A stretch of 64,000 bases of DNA. Source: Microbacterium sp. LWH7-1.2 (GTDB taxonomy: Bacteria > Actinomycetota > Actinomycetes > Actinomycetales > Microbacteriaceae). This document shows positions 15,816 to 24,295 of this stretch, in pieces. Location: assembly GCF_038397755.1 (NCBI RefSeq), contig NZ_CP151637.1, forward strand, positions 3,720,001 to 3,784,000, written 5' to 3'. The notes beneath the pieces were generated by a model. The model did not search any database, was not told where the DNA came from, and saw nothing but the letters and a program-made list of their open reading frames with translations. The position numbers were made by a program, and so were the translations under genes. Position 1 is the stretch's first letter; each line of letters opens with the position of its first letter.

Positions 15816-16571
15816 CCACCGCGCGACCCGCGGCTCGAGGAGGCCCGATGGTCACGCCCCACGTTGGTGGTCGTCATCCACGGCGGCGGCTGGGAGTCCA
15901 GCTACACTTCGGACTACGTCGCGCGGCTCGCCGAAGCCGTCACGGCGCTGGGAGCCGCGACCTGGAACCTCGAGTTCCGCCGCCTCAACAACCCCGGGAG
16001 CGAGTTTCCGGGGATGTTCCTCGACATCTCGCGCGGAGTGGACTTCGCACGCGAACTAGCGCGGGAGTACCCGATCGATCTGGACCGAGTACTTCTGCTG
16101 GGGCACTCCTCTGGCGGTCATCTCGCGACGTGGGCGGCGGGCCGGAAGAACCTTTCTCCGGACAGCTCGCTGTACGTGAAGGACCCGCTGCTGGTGCGGG
16201 GCGTCATCGAACTGGCCGGGGTCCTCGATCTCGAGCACGCCCACAGCGCGGGTCGAACTGACGTCCTCCAAGTGGTTCGCGCAGGTGAGCCTGCGGGGCT
16301 GCCGGCCAGGGCGCGCGACGCGTCCGCGATCCGGCTACTTCCCTTCGGTGTGCCGCAGACTCTCATCATCGGGACGAAGGACAACCCATGGCGCATCGAG
16401 AGCCACCGGCGCTACCTCGATGTAGGCGCGGCACTGGGCGACGATATCGACCTGATCGAGCTGGAAGGTGCTAATCACTTCGACGTGGTCGACCCGAGCA
16501 GTCCGGCGTGGGAGAAGATCGCGAGCGCCGTCCGCGAGTACGCCGGCCTTCGACCCTGCGACGTGTCATAG
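15798..16571 (+). CDS. Alpha/beta hydrolase, 5'-truncated
   Basis: The frame carries a complete hydrolase core: LVVVIHGGGWESSYTSDYVA (oxyanion HGGGW), LLLGHSSGGHLATWAAG (nucleophile Ser in GHSSGGH), IIGTKDNPWRIESH (acid Asp) and GANHFDVVDPS (His). The layout resembles kynurenine-formamidase/BD-FAE-like proteins. Such proteins normally have about 60 residues before HGGxW. Here the sequence before residue 20 derives from the neighbouring esterase scrap in another frame, so the native start is lost. ATG 15798 with a close GGAG is the only plausible start. Activity is doubtful despite an intact triad. The 3' end overlaps the convergent RidA gene by 6 bp. Confidence 0.6.
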   Translation: MSSWLTPPRDPRLEEARWSRPTLVVVIHGGGWESSYTSDYVARLAEAVTALGAATWNLEFRRLNNPGSEFPGMFLDISRGVDFARELAREYPIDLDRVLLLGHSSGGHLATWAAGRKNLSPDSSLYVKDPLLVRGVIELAGVLDLEHAHSAGRTDVLQVVRAGEPAGLPARARDASAIRLLPFGVPQTLIIGTKDNPWRIESHRRYLDVGAALGDDIDLIELEGANHFDVVDPSSPAWEKIASAVREYAGLRPCDVS

Positions 16572-16937
16572 GACCGCTATGGCGTCGATCTCGATCGTGG
16601 CCTCGTTGTACAGGGAGTGAACGCCGACGAGGGTGCTGGCCGGCATCTGGTCGGAACTGATAATCGAGTCGCGCACACGGCGATAGGTCTGCAACTTGTC
16701 TTCGTCGAGGTGCTTCACGTAGATGTTCACTCGGACGAGGTTGTCCAGGTTCGTTCCCGCACGGACAAGGGCCTCTTCCAGCGCGCGGAAAGTGAGCTCA
16801 GTGGAGCGAGCGAAGTCGTCCGGCACGGGAACGTAGACGCCCGATACATAGACCAATCCGGTCGCCGTGTCGATCACGCTGTCAGAAATACCCGGTACCA
16901 CGGGGGCGGGGATTCGAGTCAAACGCTGAGCGGTCAT
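16566..16937 (-). CDS. RidA/YjgF family protein, copy 1
   Basis: The 123-residue protein has the RidA trimer fold: IPAPVVPGISDSVIDTATGL at the N-terminus, a LVYVSGVYVPVPDDFARSTE strand-turn, and a NIYVKHLDEDKLQTYRRVRD segment. Classical RidA deaminases hydrolyse enamine/imine intermediates using an Arg in an IRVTVDM-like context. The equivalent segment here is LVRVNIYV, and the C-terminal Glu region reads EIDAIAV. ATG 16937 has TAGGAGATGG upstream. It is about 60% like the copy at 18350-18736 by eye and is divergent from the monooxygenase gene between them. Confidence 0.85.
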   Translation of the reverse strand: MTAQRLTRIPAPVVPGISDSVIDTATGLVYVSGVYVPVPDDFARSTELTFRALEEALVRAGTNLDNLVRVNIYVKHLDEDKLQTYRRVRDSIISSDQMPASTLVGVHSLYNEATIEIDAIAVL

Positions 16938-16954
16938 CGGCCATCTCCTATTAA

Positions 16955-16994
16955 GTGATAGTGGACTAATGAAGTGGTAGTGGACGCTGATGAA
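16955..16994. repeat. Tandem direct repeats in divergent promoter
   Basis: GTGATAGTGGACTAATGAA (16955-16973) is followed directly by GTGGTAGTGGACGCTGATGAA minus a few changes (16974-16994). The pair lies between the divergent RidA and monooxygenase genes, two helical turns apart, as expected for a tandem regulator binding site. Confidence 0.55.
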
Positions 16995-17073
16995 GCCTAC
17001 ATGATAGCTTGACGCTGACCCGACCACCATGGGCTGGCGTCACCCGAAAGCCGTATCGACCCCGGAGGAAATC

Positions 17074-18303
17074 ATGACGATCGACACTCTTGTTCCGGCA
17101 CCACGCGAAGCGATCGGGGTCGACCCTGCGCACACGCCCGTCGATGACGAGCTGGTTGCTCGTGCGACCAGTCTTGTGCCGCTCATTCGAGAGCATGCCG
17201 CAGAGGGTGCCGCAGCGGAGCAGGTCTCTCAGGTGGTCATCGATGCACTCATCTCCGAGGGTCTGCTGAGCTTGTTCGTGCCTCGTCGCCTCGGCGGCCA
17301 GGAGACCACGGCCCGCACGGCTCTCGAGGTGCTGGCAGAGATCAGCCGCGGGGACGGTGCGACGGGATGGATCTCGGCCCTCGTCGGTGTGTCGACCTGG
17401 TTCGGAACCACGTACGGGGAGCAGACCCAGCAGGAGATCTGGGGCGACAACCCGAATTCGGTCATCTCGGCTGTCTTCACACCCGGCAGCACGATGGAGC
17501 GCGTCGAGGGCGGCTACCTGGTGAGCGGCCGCTGGCCGTGGGCGAGCGGCAGCTATGCAACGAACTGGGCGTGCCTCGGCATCGCCCTCGACGTTCCCGA
17601 GGGTGAGGACCCGCGCGGTCTCGCGCTGTTCTCGCGCGACCAGTACTCGATCGAGAAGTCGTGGTTCGTCACGGGTATGAAGGGCACCGCCTCCAATACC
17701 GTCGTGATGGAGAACCAGTTCGTCCCTGACCACCGCGTGCAGGGCTTTGCCGCGATGCGCGACGCCGAGTATCTCACCCCGTTCACCGAAGAGCTGACCT
17801 CGCAGATGGCGTTCGTCCCGCTCGCCGCCATCATCCTCATCGCTCCGCAGCTGGGCTTGGCGCGCCACGCGCTGGAGCTGACCCTCCAGAAGCTGCCCAG
17901 CAAGGGTGTCGCCTACACGCGCTACACGGAGGCACGCAACTCGCCGTCGCATCAGCTCGGCATCGCCGAGGCCACGACCAAGATCCGTCTCGCTGAGCTC
18001 CTGGCCGCCAACATGGCCGACCTCATCGACAGCAGCGCTGCCGCGCATGAACTCCAGCCGCTGGAGACGCGCGCACAGATCCGCAACGACGTCGGTGTGG
18101 TCGCCGACCTGTGCAAGGAGGCCATCGACATCCTGATGTCCCTCAACGGTGCAGGTTCGTTCGCGGAGCCGAACGTCCTTTCCCGGATCTGGCGAGACTC
18201 GGAGATCGCCGCTCGTCACGCGTACGTGACCTCCGCAGTGGGTAAGGAGAACTACGGCCGGGTCCTCCTCGGCACGGACGACCCCATCGTCATGGACGTC
18301 TGA
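17074..18303 (+). CDS. Acyl-CoA-dehydrogenase-fold flavin monooxygenase, copy 1
   Basis: The 409-residue protein has the three-domain acyl-CoA dehydrogenase fold: a helical N-terminus (LLSLFVPRRLGGQET), a beta domain (GGYLVSGRWPWASGSYATNW, FVTGMKGTASNTVVMENQFV) and a C-terminal four-helix bundle. FVPRRLGG and WPWASGS are typical of two-component group D monooxygenases such as HsaA, DszC and the C2 oxygenases. These use reduced FMN/FAD from a separate reductase to hydroxylate or N-oxygenate small substrates. The catalytic Glu of acyl-CoA dehydrogenases is not evident. ATG 17074 follows GGAGGAAATC. Flavin reductases are encoded at 34378 and 36549, and a paralogue at 34980-36182. Confidence 0.85.
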   Translation: MTIDTLVPAPREAIGVDPAHTPVDDELVARATSLVPLIREHAAEGAAAEQVSQVVIDALISEGLLSLFVPRRLGGQETTARTALEVLAEISRGDGATGWISALVGVSTWFGTTYGEQTQQEIWGDNPNSVISAVFTPGSTMERVEGGYLVSGRWPWASGSYATNWACLGIALDVPEGEDPRGLALFSRDQYSIEKSWFVTGMKGTASNTVVMENQFVPDHRVQGFAAMRDAEYLTPFTEELTSQMAFVPLAAIILIAPQLGLARHALELTLQKLPSKGVAYTRYTEARNSPSHQLGIAEATTKIRLAELLAANMADLIDSSAAAHELQPLETRAQIRNDVGVVADLCKEAIDILMSLNGAGSFAEPNVLSRIWRDSEIAARHAYVTSAVGKENYGRVLLGTDDPIVMDV

Positions 18304-18349
18304 TCCTCCCCGATATCTACCTCGTGTTCCCAGTAAAGAAGAGAGAAAC

Positions 18350-18736
18350 ATGTCGCAAGAACGCTTCACCCGTATCCCGGCGCCCGTTGTCCCCGGTATC
18401 GCCGACAGTGTGAAGGTCACCGCAGGAGATCTTCTGTTCGTTTCCGGCGCCGTTGGATTCGAGCAGGACGGATCGGTGCCCGCCGACTTCGCGCGCGCAA
18501 CGGAACTGACCCTTCGCGAGCTGGAGCGCGCGTTGAAGGCCGGGGGAGCCGACTTCTCCTCCGTCGTTCGCTTCAACGTCTACGTCACCGACCTGAACAA
18601 GGAGAAGCTCGGCATCTACCGTCGTGTGCGCGACGAGATCGTCGGCACCGACAACCTGATCGCCAGCACCCTGCTGGGTGTGGCAGCGCTGTTCAACGAC
18701 TCGACGATCGAGATCGACGCGATCGCCGCTGTCTAG
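18350..18736 (+). CDS. RidA/YjgF family protein, copy 2
   Basis: The 128-residue protein begins MSQERFTRIPAPVVPGIADS and has the RidA core with DLLFVSGAVGFEQDGSVPAD, VVRFNVYVTDLNKEKLGIYR and LLGVAALFNDSTIEIDAIAA. It lies 46 bp downstream of the monooxygenase gene, after AAGAGAGAAAC, and is very likely cotranscribed. RidA-like proteins in oxygenase operons can hydrolyse unstable enamine, imine or carbamate products (RutC in pyrimidine breakdown is the known precedent). The exact role here is inferred. Confidence 0.9.
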   Translation: MSQERFTRIPAPVVPGIADSVKVTAGDLLFVSGAVGFEQDGSVPADFARATELTLRELERALKAGGADFSSVVRFNVYVTDLNKEKLGIYRRVRDEIVGTDNLIASTLLGVAALFNDSTIEIDAIAAV

Positions 18737-18746
18737 TGGGTTGAAG

Positions 18747-18781
18747 AAGAGGTGGGCACCGTCGGTGCCCACCTCTTTTCG
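18747..18781 (+). terminator. Strong Rho-independent-like terminator
   Basis: AAGAGGTGGGCACC (18747-18760) and GGTGCCCACCTCTT (18764-18777) form a perfect 14-bp stem with a 3-base loop, followed by TTTC. It ends the monooxygenase-RidA operon. Confidence 0.9.
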
Positions 18782-18880
18782 TTGCCTGCTCGCGCGGTCA
18801 GGGGTGCCGGTGGGGCCTTCCGTTCAAGCCCTGACCAGCCGACTGACTGCAGCATGGGCGTACAAGGAGGACACGCACGC

Positions 18881-18899
18881 GTTAAGCAAGGATTGACAT
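18881..18899 (+). promoter_or_regulatory. Repeated promoter element upstream of MBL gene
   Basis: GTTAAGCAAGGATTGACAT contains a TTGACA -35 at 18893-18898. The same 19-mer with two changes recurs at 19816-19834 before the Gfo/Idh gene, implying shared control. No good -10 follows at 16-18 bp here. Confidence 0.5.
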
Positions 18900-18991
18900 C
18901 CTCCCCCGCGACTGTGACGATATGACGATCGCATTGCGGAAGCCGCGGGCGAGGGTGTCCGGACGGGTGCGGAAGCGGAAGGGGCGAGCTC

Positions 18992-19738
18992 GTGACGATC
19001 AGCATCGACATGACAAGACTTGGACACGCGTGCGTGCGGCTGGAGAAGGACGGTCGTCGGATCGTCATAGATCCGGGCGAGTATTCCGATCCAGCCAGTG
19101 CTCTTGAAGGCGCCGAGCACATTCTGATCACGCACCAGCATCCCGACCACCTCGACGAGGTAGCCGTCCTCCAGTACCTCGCCGCGCACGCCGATGCCAC
19201 GGTCCGTGCACCTCAGGTCCCCTCCGCTCGGCTCCTCGCCCAGGCCGAGGCGGCGGGAGTCGGCGAGGATCAGATCATCGCCACCGGCGCAGGCGAGAAG
19301 TTCGACAGCGCTGGATTCTCGGTGCGGTCGGTCGGCGGCCAGCATGCCGTGATCCACAGCTTCATTCCGGTCGTCGCGAATACCGGCTACATCATCGACG
19401 GGTTGGTGTACCACCCGGGCGACAGTTTCATCGTCCCTGCCGGGCCGGCGCCAGACACGCTCCTCTTCCCGCTTAACGGTCCCTGGAACAAGATGTCGGA
19501 GATGGTCGACTTCATCATTGCCGTGCGGCCACGACAGGCCGTGCCCGTGCACGACATACTCCTGAATGAACTCGGGCGCGACCTCTATGTGAATCGGGCG
19601 CAGATGTTCGCAGATCGGCACGGTGTGACTCTCACCGATCTCGTCGTGGGCCAGACGATTCTGATCGAAGGGCCTGAGCCGGTGGATGTCGATCCGGCTG
19701 CGGACGCCGGTTTCGTCGACAGGCTGGACATCAGGTAG
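18992..19738 (+). CDS. UlaG-like MBL-fold metallohydrolase
   Basis: The 248-residue protein has MTRLGHACVRLEKDGRRIVI then DPGEYSD at the N-terminus, zinc ligands in THQHPDHLDEVAV (HxHxDH), GGQHAVIH, YHPGDSFIVPAG and a late VPVHD. This layout is that of UlaG/ascorbate-6-phosphate-lactonase-like and UPF0173 proteins that open lactones or hydrolyse phosphodiesters. GTG 18992 follows GGAAGGGG. Related genes lie at 31071-31772 and as a pseudogene at 2012-2480. Its place between oxygenase and dehydrogenase genes suits hydrolysis of a ring-opened or lactone intermediate. Confidence 0.85.
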   Translation: MTISIDMTRLGHACVRLEKDGRRIVIDPGEYSDPASALEGAEHILITHQHPDHLDEVAVLQYLAAHADATVRAPQVPSARLLAQAEAAGVGEDQIIATGAGEKFDSAGFSVRSVGGQHAVIHSFIPVVANTGYIIDGLVYHPGDSFIVPAGPAPDTLLFPLNGPWNKMSEMVDFIIAVRPRQAVPVHDILLNELGRDLYVNRAQMFADRHGVTLTDLVVGQTILIEGPEPVDVDPAADAGFVDRLDIR

Positions 19739-19815
19739 TTCACGGGTGAGGGGAAGTCCCTGAGGGGCGACCCGTCTGCGGGGCGGCGGAGCCGATCAAA
19801 GTCGGTTGCCCAACA

Positions 19816-19855
19816 GTTAAACTAGGATTGACATTTTTCAGTTCCGCTGTACAGT
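19816..19855 (+). promoter_or_regulatory. Promoter of Gfo/Idh gene
   Basis: TTGACA (19828-19833) and TACAGT (19850-19855), with a 16-bp spacer, form a good promoter embedded in GTTAAACTAGGATTGACAT, which repeats the element at 18881. The 226 bases from here to the GTG at 20082 form a long leader without a recognisable gene; I see no clear riboswitch. Confidence 0.6.
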
Positions 19856-20081
19856 CGGTCCTATGAAAGAGCAACGATGCTCGATCACCCGAATTCGACC
19901 TCACACCCACAAGGTGTCACCTGGGCCACCGACGCCCGATCCTTACCGGCAGTACCCCGCTCAACCCGCGGGTCCTGTGATCCGACACTCAGCAGCGAGT
20001 GTCAGACGAAGCGCAGGAGGTGCAGCGTCCACCCGACGCCCCAAGGGCCACAGCGAGTCCCGAGCATCTTGGAGAAGCAGA

Positions 20082-21098
20082 GTGAAGAGAATCCGCATCG
20101 GCGCAATCGGCCTGGGGATGGTCGGATCCGCTCAGGTGAAGACGATCGCGAGCTCCGTAGGGGCGGGGGACCTCGTGGCCGTCGCCGACGCCAACCTCGA
20201 CCGTGCACAGGCAGTCGCGGCGACCTTGCCCGGCGACGTTCGCGTATTCGCCAGCGCGGAGGAACTCATCGCATCGGCTGACGTCGACGCGATCACGATC
20301 GCGTCGAGCGCAGAGTCTCATCTCGCCCTGGTGCTGGCGTGCATCGAGCACCGGAAGCCGGTCTTCTGCGAGAAGCCGTTGGCCATGACCGCAGCGGACT
20401 GCGGGCTGATCCTCGACGCGGAGATCCGGGCCGGGAGGCGCTTTGTTCAGGTGGGCTTCATGCGTCGCTACGACGCGGCGTTCGTGGATCTCAAAGCGGC
20501 GGTGGATACGGGAGAGCTGGGGGAGATCGTGTCGCTGCAGTTCGTGCATCGGGCCGCGGACGTTCCCCCCTCCGTCACCTCGTCGGCCCACACCACGGAA
20601 GCGGTGGTGCACGAGGTGGACAGCACACGCTGGCTCCTCGACGACGACATCGTCGAAGTCCGCGTGGCGGGAAACGGCGGAAAGACCGGATTGGAAGACT
20701 GGCTGGACCCGCAGTTCTTCTATTTCCGCACCGCGGCCGGTGTGATGATCTATTCGGAGGTCTTCCTCAAGGCCTCCTACGGCTACGAGATAGGCTGCGA
20801 CGTCATCGGACGTTCGGGCATGGCCCGACTGACCAACGCGACGCCGGTGGCCGTGAGCCTGGACTTCCGTGTCTTCGGTGCGCGAGAGAAGGACTTCACG
20901 GTCCGCTTCGGCGATGCGTACCGCCGCGAGCTTGTGGCGTGGGCGCTGGACGCGGTAGAGGGAGTGGTCACAGGCCCCAACGCATGGGACGGTTACTGCG
21001 CCGCTCTCGTGACGGACGCCTGTCTTGATTCCCTCCGCAGCGGCGACTCCGTCCAGGTTCACTCCCGTGATCGCCCCGAATTGTACGGCGCAGAGTGA
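20082..21098 (+). CDS. Gfo/Idh/MocA family oxidoreductase
   Basis: The 338-residue protein has an N-terminal NAD(P) Rossmann domain (IRIGAIGLGMVGSAQVKTIA with GxGxxG) and the family motif PVFCEKPLAMTAADCG, whose EKP lysine is catalytic. A VGFMRRYDAAFVDLKAAVDT segment and a HEVDSTRWLLDDDIVEV segment containing the active-site Asp and His follow. Sequence flow resembles inositol 2-dehydrogenases. GTG 20082 is chosen for GGAGAAGC upstream; the open frame extends to 19863 but that part has no family likeness. It probably oxidises a cyclic alcohol or sugar-like intermediate, consistent with a lactonase-like neighbour. Confidence 0.85.
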   Translation: MKRIRIGAIGLGMVGSAQVKTIASSVGAGDLVAVADANLDRAQAVAATLPGDVRVFASAEELIASADVDAITIASSAESHLALVLACIEHRKPVFCEKPLAMTAADCGLILDAEIRAGRRFVQVGFMRRYDAAFVDLKAAVDTGELGEIVSLQFVHRAADVPPSVTSSAHTTEAVVHEVDSTRWLLDDDIVEVRVAGNGGKTGLEDWLDPQFFYFRTAAGVMIYSEVFLKASYGYEIGCDVIGRSGMARLTNATPVAVSLDFRVFGAREKDFTVRFGDAYRRELVAWALDAVEGVVTGPNAWDGYCAALVTDACLDSLRSGDSVQVHSRDRPELYGAE

Positions 21099-21209
21099 GA
21101 TCGTGCCTCGTGCCCTCGATGCTGAACGTGCATAGAGGTGATCCCTCGTGGCGCACGGTCGCACGACCCTCGGGGTTGGAACCGCCCTAGTTCACGCCCT
21201 CCATCATGA

Positions 21210-21219
21210 TCGTATACTT
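21210..21219. promoter_or_regulatory. Candidate GntR/FCD site TCGTATACTT
   Basis: It shares GATCGTATACT with the site at 2706. It lies 110 bases after the Gfo/Idh gene in the 490-bp gap before the liv-type operon. Confidence 0.35.
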
Positions 21220-21389
21220 CGAAGCGATTCCACGTGACTCGCGTGCATCAATCGCGCATGCCTCAAGGGTGAGCAGCGCGCGAGCGGTGTCGTGCGTCTG
21301 CGGCGTTGGCTGCCGCGTAGGAACGCCCAAAACAGCCGCAGAATCAACGGTTATCGCCCCCTCAGACCGTCACAACGCTGTGTAAATTC

Positions 21390-21406
21390 TGCGTTCCAAG
21401 AACGCA
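21390..21406. promoter_or_regulatory. Inverted repeat TGCGTTC-CAA-GAACGCA
   Basis: Perfect 7-bp arms with a 3-base spacer lie 185 bp before the liv-type operon. The symmetry suggests a regulator site. The rest of 21099-21590 holds no gene I can recognise. Confidence 0.4.
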
Positions 21407-21474
21407 ACGTGGTCTTAATAGTTGCACTCTTGTCGCCAGGCACTGCCCCCGGCTACTGTTGCCGCACCGGCTCT

Positions 21475-21484
21475 TCGTATACGA
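21475..21484. promoter_or_regulatory. Perfect palindrome TCGTATACGA, GntR/FCD-type operator
   Basis: This palindrome fits TnGTnnACnA exactly and lies about 107 bp before the ATG of the binding-protein gene. The intact GntR/FCD protein at 4148 and the dead one at 27560 are candidate binders. Confidence 0.5.
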
Positions 21485-21590
21485 CAACGACCTACTAGTT
21501 CCCGCTTACGCCTTCTACGCGGCGGGTGTGCACACCTGATCTTGTTTGCCGGTCCACAGCAGTACCCGAAAGAAAGTGAGTAAGCGAACC

Positions 21591-22796
21591 ATGAGATTCT
21601 CATCACGAACGGTCGCCGCCCTCGGCGTTGCGACCTTGTCGGCGATCGCCCTGACCGGGTGCGTCGCCAGTGCTTCCCAGCCGAGCGGCTCGTCCGCCGG
21701 GGACGACTCCGACACGATCATCCTTGGCGCGGCGATGGCCGAGACCGGTTTCATGTCGGTCCCCGACGTCCCCGCGATCAACTCCATGAGGATGGCGATC
21801 GATGACCTCAACGAGGCGGGCGGCATCGGCGGGAAGCAGGTCGAACTCCGCGTCGTCGACACCGGCTCCAAGCTGGAGCAGTATGCGCCGGTGACCCAGC
21901 AGCTGATCGACGACGGAGCCGAGGTGATTCTGTTCACCTGCGACTTCGATCTCTCGAGCCCCGGAGCCCTCGTCGCCGAGCAGGCCAACGTCTTGAGCGT
22001 CTCCCCGTGCATCAACGAGGCTCTCTTCGGTCCGAAGGGTGGGCTCAATCTCAGCTTCTCGTACGGTAACTCCACCATCGGCGAGGGCGTCGTGATGTCG
22101 GAGTTCGCCAACAGCAAGGGCTGGAAGAGCGCCGCATTCTTGACCGACACGACTCTCAAGTACACCCAGAGCCAGTGCCAGTATGCCCGTGAGCGCTTCA
22201 CCGAGCTCGGCGGCACGGACGTGGGCGACTACGAATACGTCCAGGGAGACAGCATCCCGGAGATCGTCTCGAAGATCGCGGGCGGAACTGCGCCCGACGT
22301 CATCTTCAACTGCGGGTACCTTCCCGGCGGCGCCCAGGTGGCCAAAGACCTTCGCGACGGGGGCATCACCGCCCCCGTCGTCTCGGGCTTCGGTATGGAC
22401 GGAACCACCTGGGTCGACGCCATCCCTGGGCTCAAGGACTACTACACCGTCGGACCAGTCTCGCTCACCGGGGACGACCCCGACCCCGCCGTCAATGACT
22501 TCCTCGAGCGGTACACGGCCGAGTACGGTGCTCCCGCCATGGGCACGTTCGTGATGGGGCCGTCGGTGATCGATGGGATCGCGAAGGCGTATGACATCGC
22601 CGGCACCTGGGACGGAGCCGAGATCGCGGACGCCATGGCGAGCTTCACAGATGAAGAATTCCTCGTCGGTGAGACCACCTTCACGCCGGAGTTCCACATC
22701 GCCCTCGAGCGCCCGCAGGCCGTGCGCGTCGTCGAGGACGGAACGCTCAAGTTCGTCGAGCGACGAGCTCCCGAGAAGATCAACGCCAATGGCTGA
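21591..22796 (+). CDS. Branched-chain-type ABC substrate-binding lipoprotein
   Basis: The 401-residue protein has a lipoprotein signal ending ALTGC (Cys24), then a type I periplasmic-binding-protein fold of the LivK/Peripla_BP_6 class: IILGAAMAETGFMSVPDVPA, AINSMRMAIDDLNEAGGIGG and KQVELRVVDTGSKLEQYAPV. The family binds amino acids, amides, urea or aromatic acids at the outer membrane face. ATG 21591 is used; a GTG 15 bases upstream (21576) is an alternative and has AGAAAG before it. It heads a five-gene transporter operon and overlaps the ATPase gene by 8 bp. A scrap of a paralogue lies at 3925-4062. Confidence 0.9.
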   Translation: MRFSSRTVAALGVATLSAIALTGCVASASQPSGSSAGDDSDTIILGAAMAETGFMSVPDVPAINSMRMAIDDLNEAGGIGGKQVELRVVDTGSKLEQYAPVTQQLIDDGAEVILFTCDFDLSSPGALVAEQANVLSVSPCINEALFGPKGGLNLSFSYGNSTIGEGVVMSEFANSKGWKSAAFLTDTTLKYTQSQCQYARERFTELGGTDVGDYEYVQGDSIPEIVSKIAGGTAPDVIFNCGYLPGGAQVAKDLRDGGITAPVVSGFGMDGTTWVDAIPGLKDYYTVGPVSLTGDDPDPAVNDFLERYTAEYGAPAMGTFVMGPSVIDGIAKAYDIAGTWDGAEIADAMASFTDEEFLVGETTFTPEFHIALERPQAVRVVEDGTLKFVERRAPEKINANG

Positions 22797-23580
22797 TGTA
22801 CGCACTCTCCCTGGAGCCGGGCGCGACAGCGTCCGGCTCCGGGGCGGCGGCATCACGCGGTCGTACCGCGGCGTCAAAGCTCTCAACGACGTGCACATCG
22901 AGATTCCCCGTGGTCGGGTGACCGGCTTGATCGGCGCCAACGGAGCGGGGAAGTCAACGCTCGTCAACATCCTGAGCGGCTTCGACCGCCCCGACGAGGG
23001 CATCGTCGAGATCGACGGCGAGGCTCTCCCGAAGGAGCCTGCGCAGCGTAGGACCCACCGAGGGATCGCGCGTACGTTCCAGCACGGTCACCTCTATCCG
23101 CTGCTCACCGTCCTCGAGAACGTCGAGGTCACCGCTCTGGCATGCGGGCTGCATCGTCGCACGGCGCGCGCCCTCTCCCTGGAACTCCTGGCGGAGTTGA
23201 ATCTCGAAGAGTGGGCACTTCACAGCGCCGACCACCTGCCGCACGGCGTCGAGCGGCGTCTGGGTGTGGCGCGGGCGCTCGCGACGCAACCCAGCTGGGT
23301 GCTGTTCGACGAGCCGGCGGCCGGCCTGAACGAGGGGGAGGCGCAGCACTTCCGCGACACGATGCGTACGCTCGCGGAGCGCGGAATCGGAGTGCTCCTG
23401 ATCGATCACAACATGCCGCTCGTGTTCGGCAGCTGCGACCACATTTTCGTTCTCGGTGCCGGCCGAAACGTCCTGGACGGGTCGCCCGACGAGATTCGGC
23501 ACGACGAACGCCTCGCCACGTCGTACCTCGGCAACGCGGCCCGACAGATCGCGGAAGGGGGTCAAGATGTCACGCTCTGA
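22789..23580 (+). CDS. LivG-type ABC transporter ATPase
   Basis: The 263-residue ATPase has Walker A GANGAGKST (near residue 44), Walker B WVLFDEPAAGLNEGE and the LivG-type H-loop IDHNMPLVFGSCDHI. The Q-loop region TFQHGHLYPLLTVLENVEV is typical of the branched-chain amino acid family. The signature reads LPHGVERRLGVARAL in place of LSYGxQRRLEIARAL, a common variation. It pairs with the LivF-type ATPase encoded next (14-bp overlap). Confidence 0.9.
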   Translation: MADVRTLPGAGRDSVRLRGGGITRSYRGVKALNDVHIEIPRGRVTGLIGANGAGKSTLVNILSGFDRPDEGIVEIDGEALPKEPAQRRTHRGIARTFQHGHLYPLLTVLENVEVTALACGLHRRTARALSLELLAELNLEEWALHSADHLPHGVERRLGVARALATQPSWVLFDEPAAGLNEGEAQHFRDTMRTLAERGIGVLLIDHNMPLVFGSCDHIFVLGAGRNVLDGSPDEIRHDERLATSYLGNAARQIAEGGQDVTL

Positions 23581-24295
23581 CACGAACCGTGTACTGACGG
23601 TCGACAAACTCAACGTCGCGTACCGTGGGATCCCCGCCGTGCGGGACCTGACTTTCCACGTGGACGCCGGCGAGCTGGTGGGAATCATCGGCCCAAACGG
23701 CGCCGGGAAGTCCTCGACCCTTCTCGGCATCGTCAACGCCGTGGCATCCCAGTCCACCGAGACAAGCCTGCAAGGCATCGATCTGCGTCGAATGCCGCCC
23801 GAGCGCGTGGCTCGGAGTGGGCTGGCGCTGGTGACGGAGGGGCATCACATCTTCGGTCGGCTGAGCGTGCGTGACAACCTCCGGCTGGGATCCACCGCCC
23901 GTCGCGACCGCGCCGGGCTGGAGGAAGACCTCGAGTGGGTCCACGACCTGTTCCCCATCCTGAAGGAGTTCTCCGACCGCCCTGCAGGGCTGCTGTCCGG
24001 CGGGCAGCAGCAGCAGCTCGCGATCGGACGCGCGCTACTTGCCGCACCGACCCTCCTGGCTCTGGATGAGCCCTCGCTCGGTCTGTCACCGACGGCGGTC
24101 GACACTGTCTTCAGCGCCATCGAAAGCATCTGCGCACGGGGCACAGCGGTGCTGATCGTCGAGCAACGCGCGCAGCAGACGGTCGCCGCGGCCACCCGGA
24201 CATACGTCCTGAGCGAAGGGCGCATGGCGATGACACTCTCCCCGACCGACGCGGACGACCCCGCGCTCCTCATGAAGGCGTACCTCGGATCGTGA
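23567..24295 (+). CDS. LivF-type ABC transporter ATPase
   Basis: The 242-residue ATPase has Walker A GPNGAGKSSTLLG, the LivF feature LVTEGHHIFGRLSVRDNLRL, signature LLSGGQQQQLAIGRALL and Walker B LLALDEPSLGLSPTAV followed by IVEQRAQQTVAAA. ATG 23567 follows GGAAGGGGG. It overlaps LivG at the start and the LivH GTG by 4 bp at the end, so the operon is translationally coupled. Confidence 0.9.
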   Translation: MSRSDTNRVLTVDKLNVAYRGIPAVRDLTFHVDAGELVGIIGPNGAGKSSTLLGIVNAVASQSTETSLQGIDLRRMPPERVARSGLALVTEGHHIFGRLSVRDNLRLGSTARRDRAGLEEDLEWVHDLFPILKEFSDRPAGLLSGGQQQQLAIGRALLAAPTLLALDEPSLGLSPTAVDTVFSAIESICARGTAVLIVEQRAQQTVAAATRTYVLSEGRMAMTLSPTDADDPALLMKAYLGS

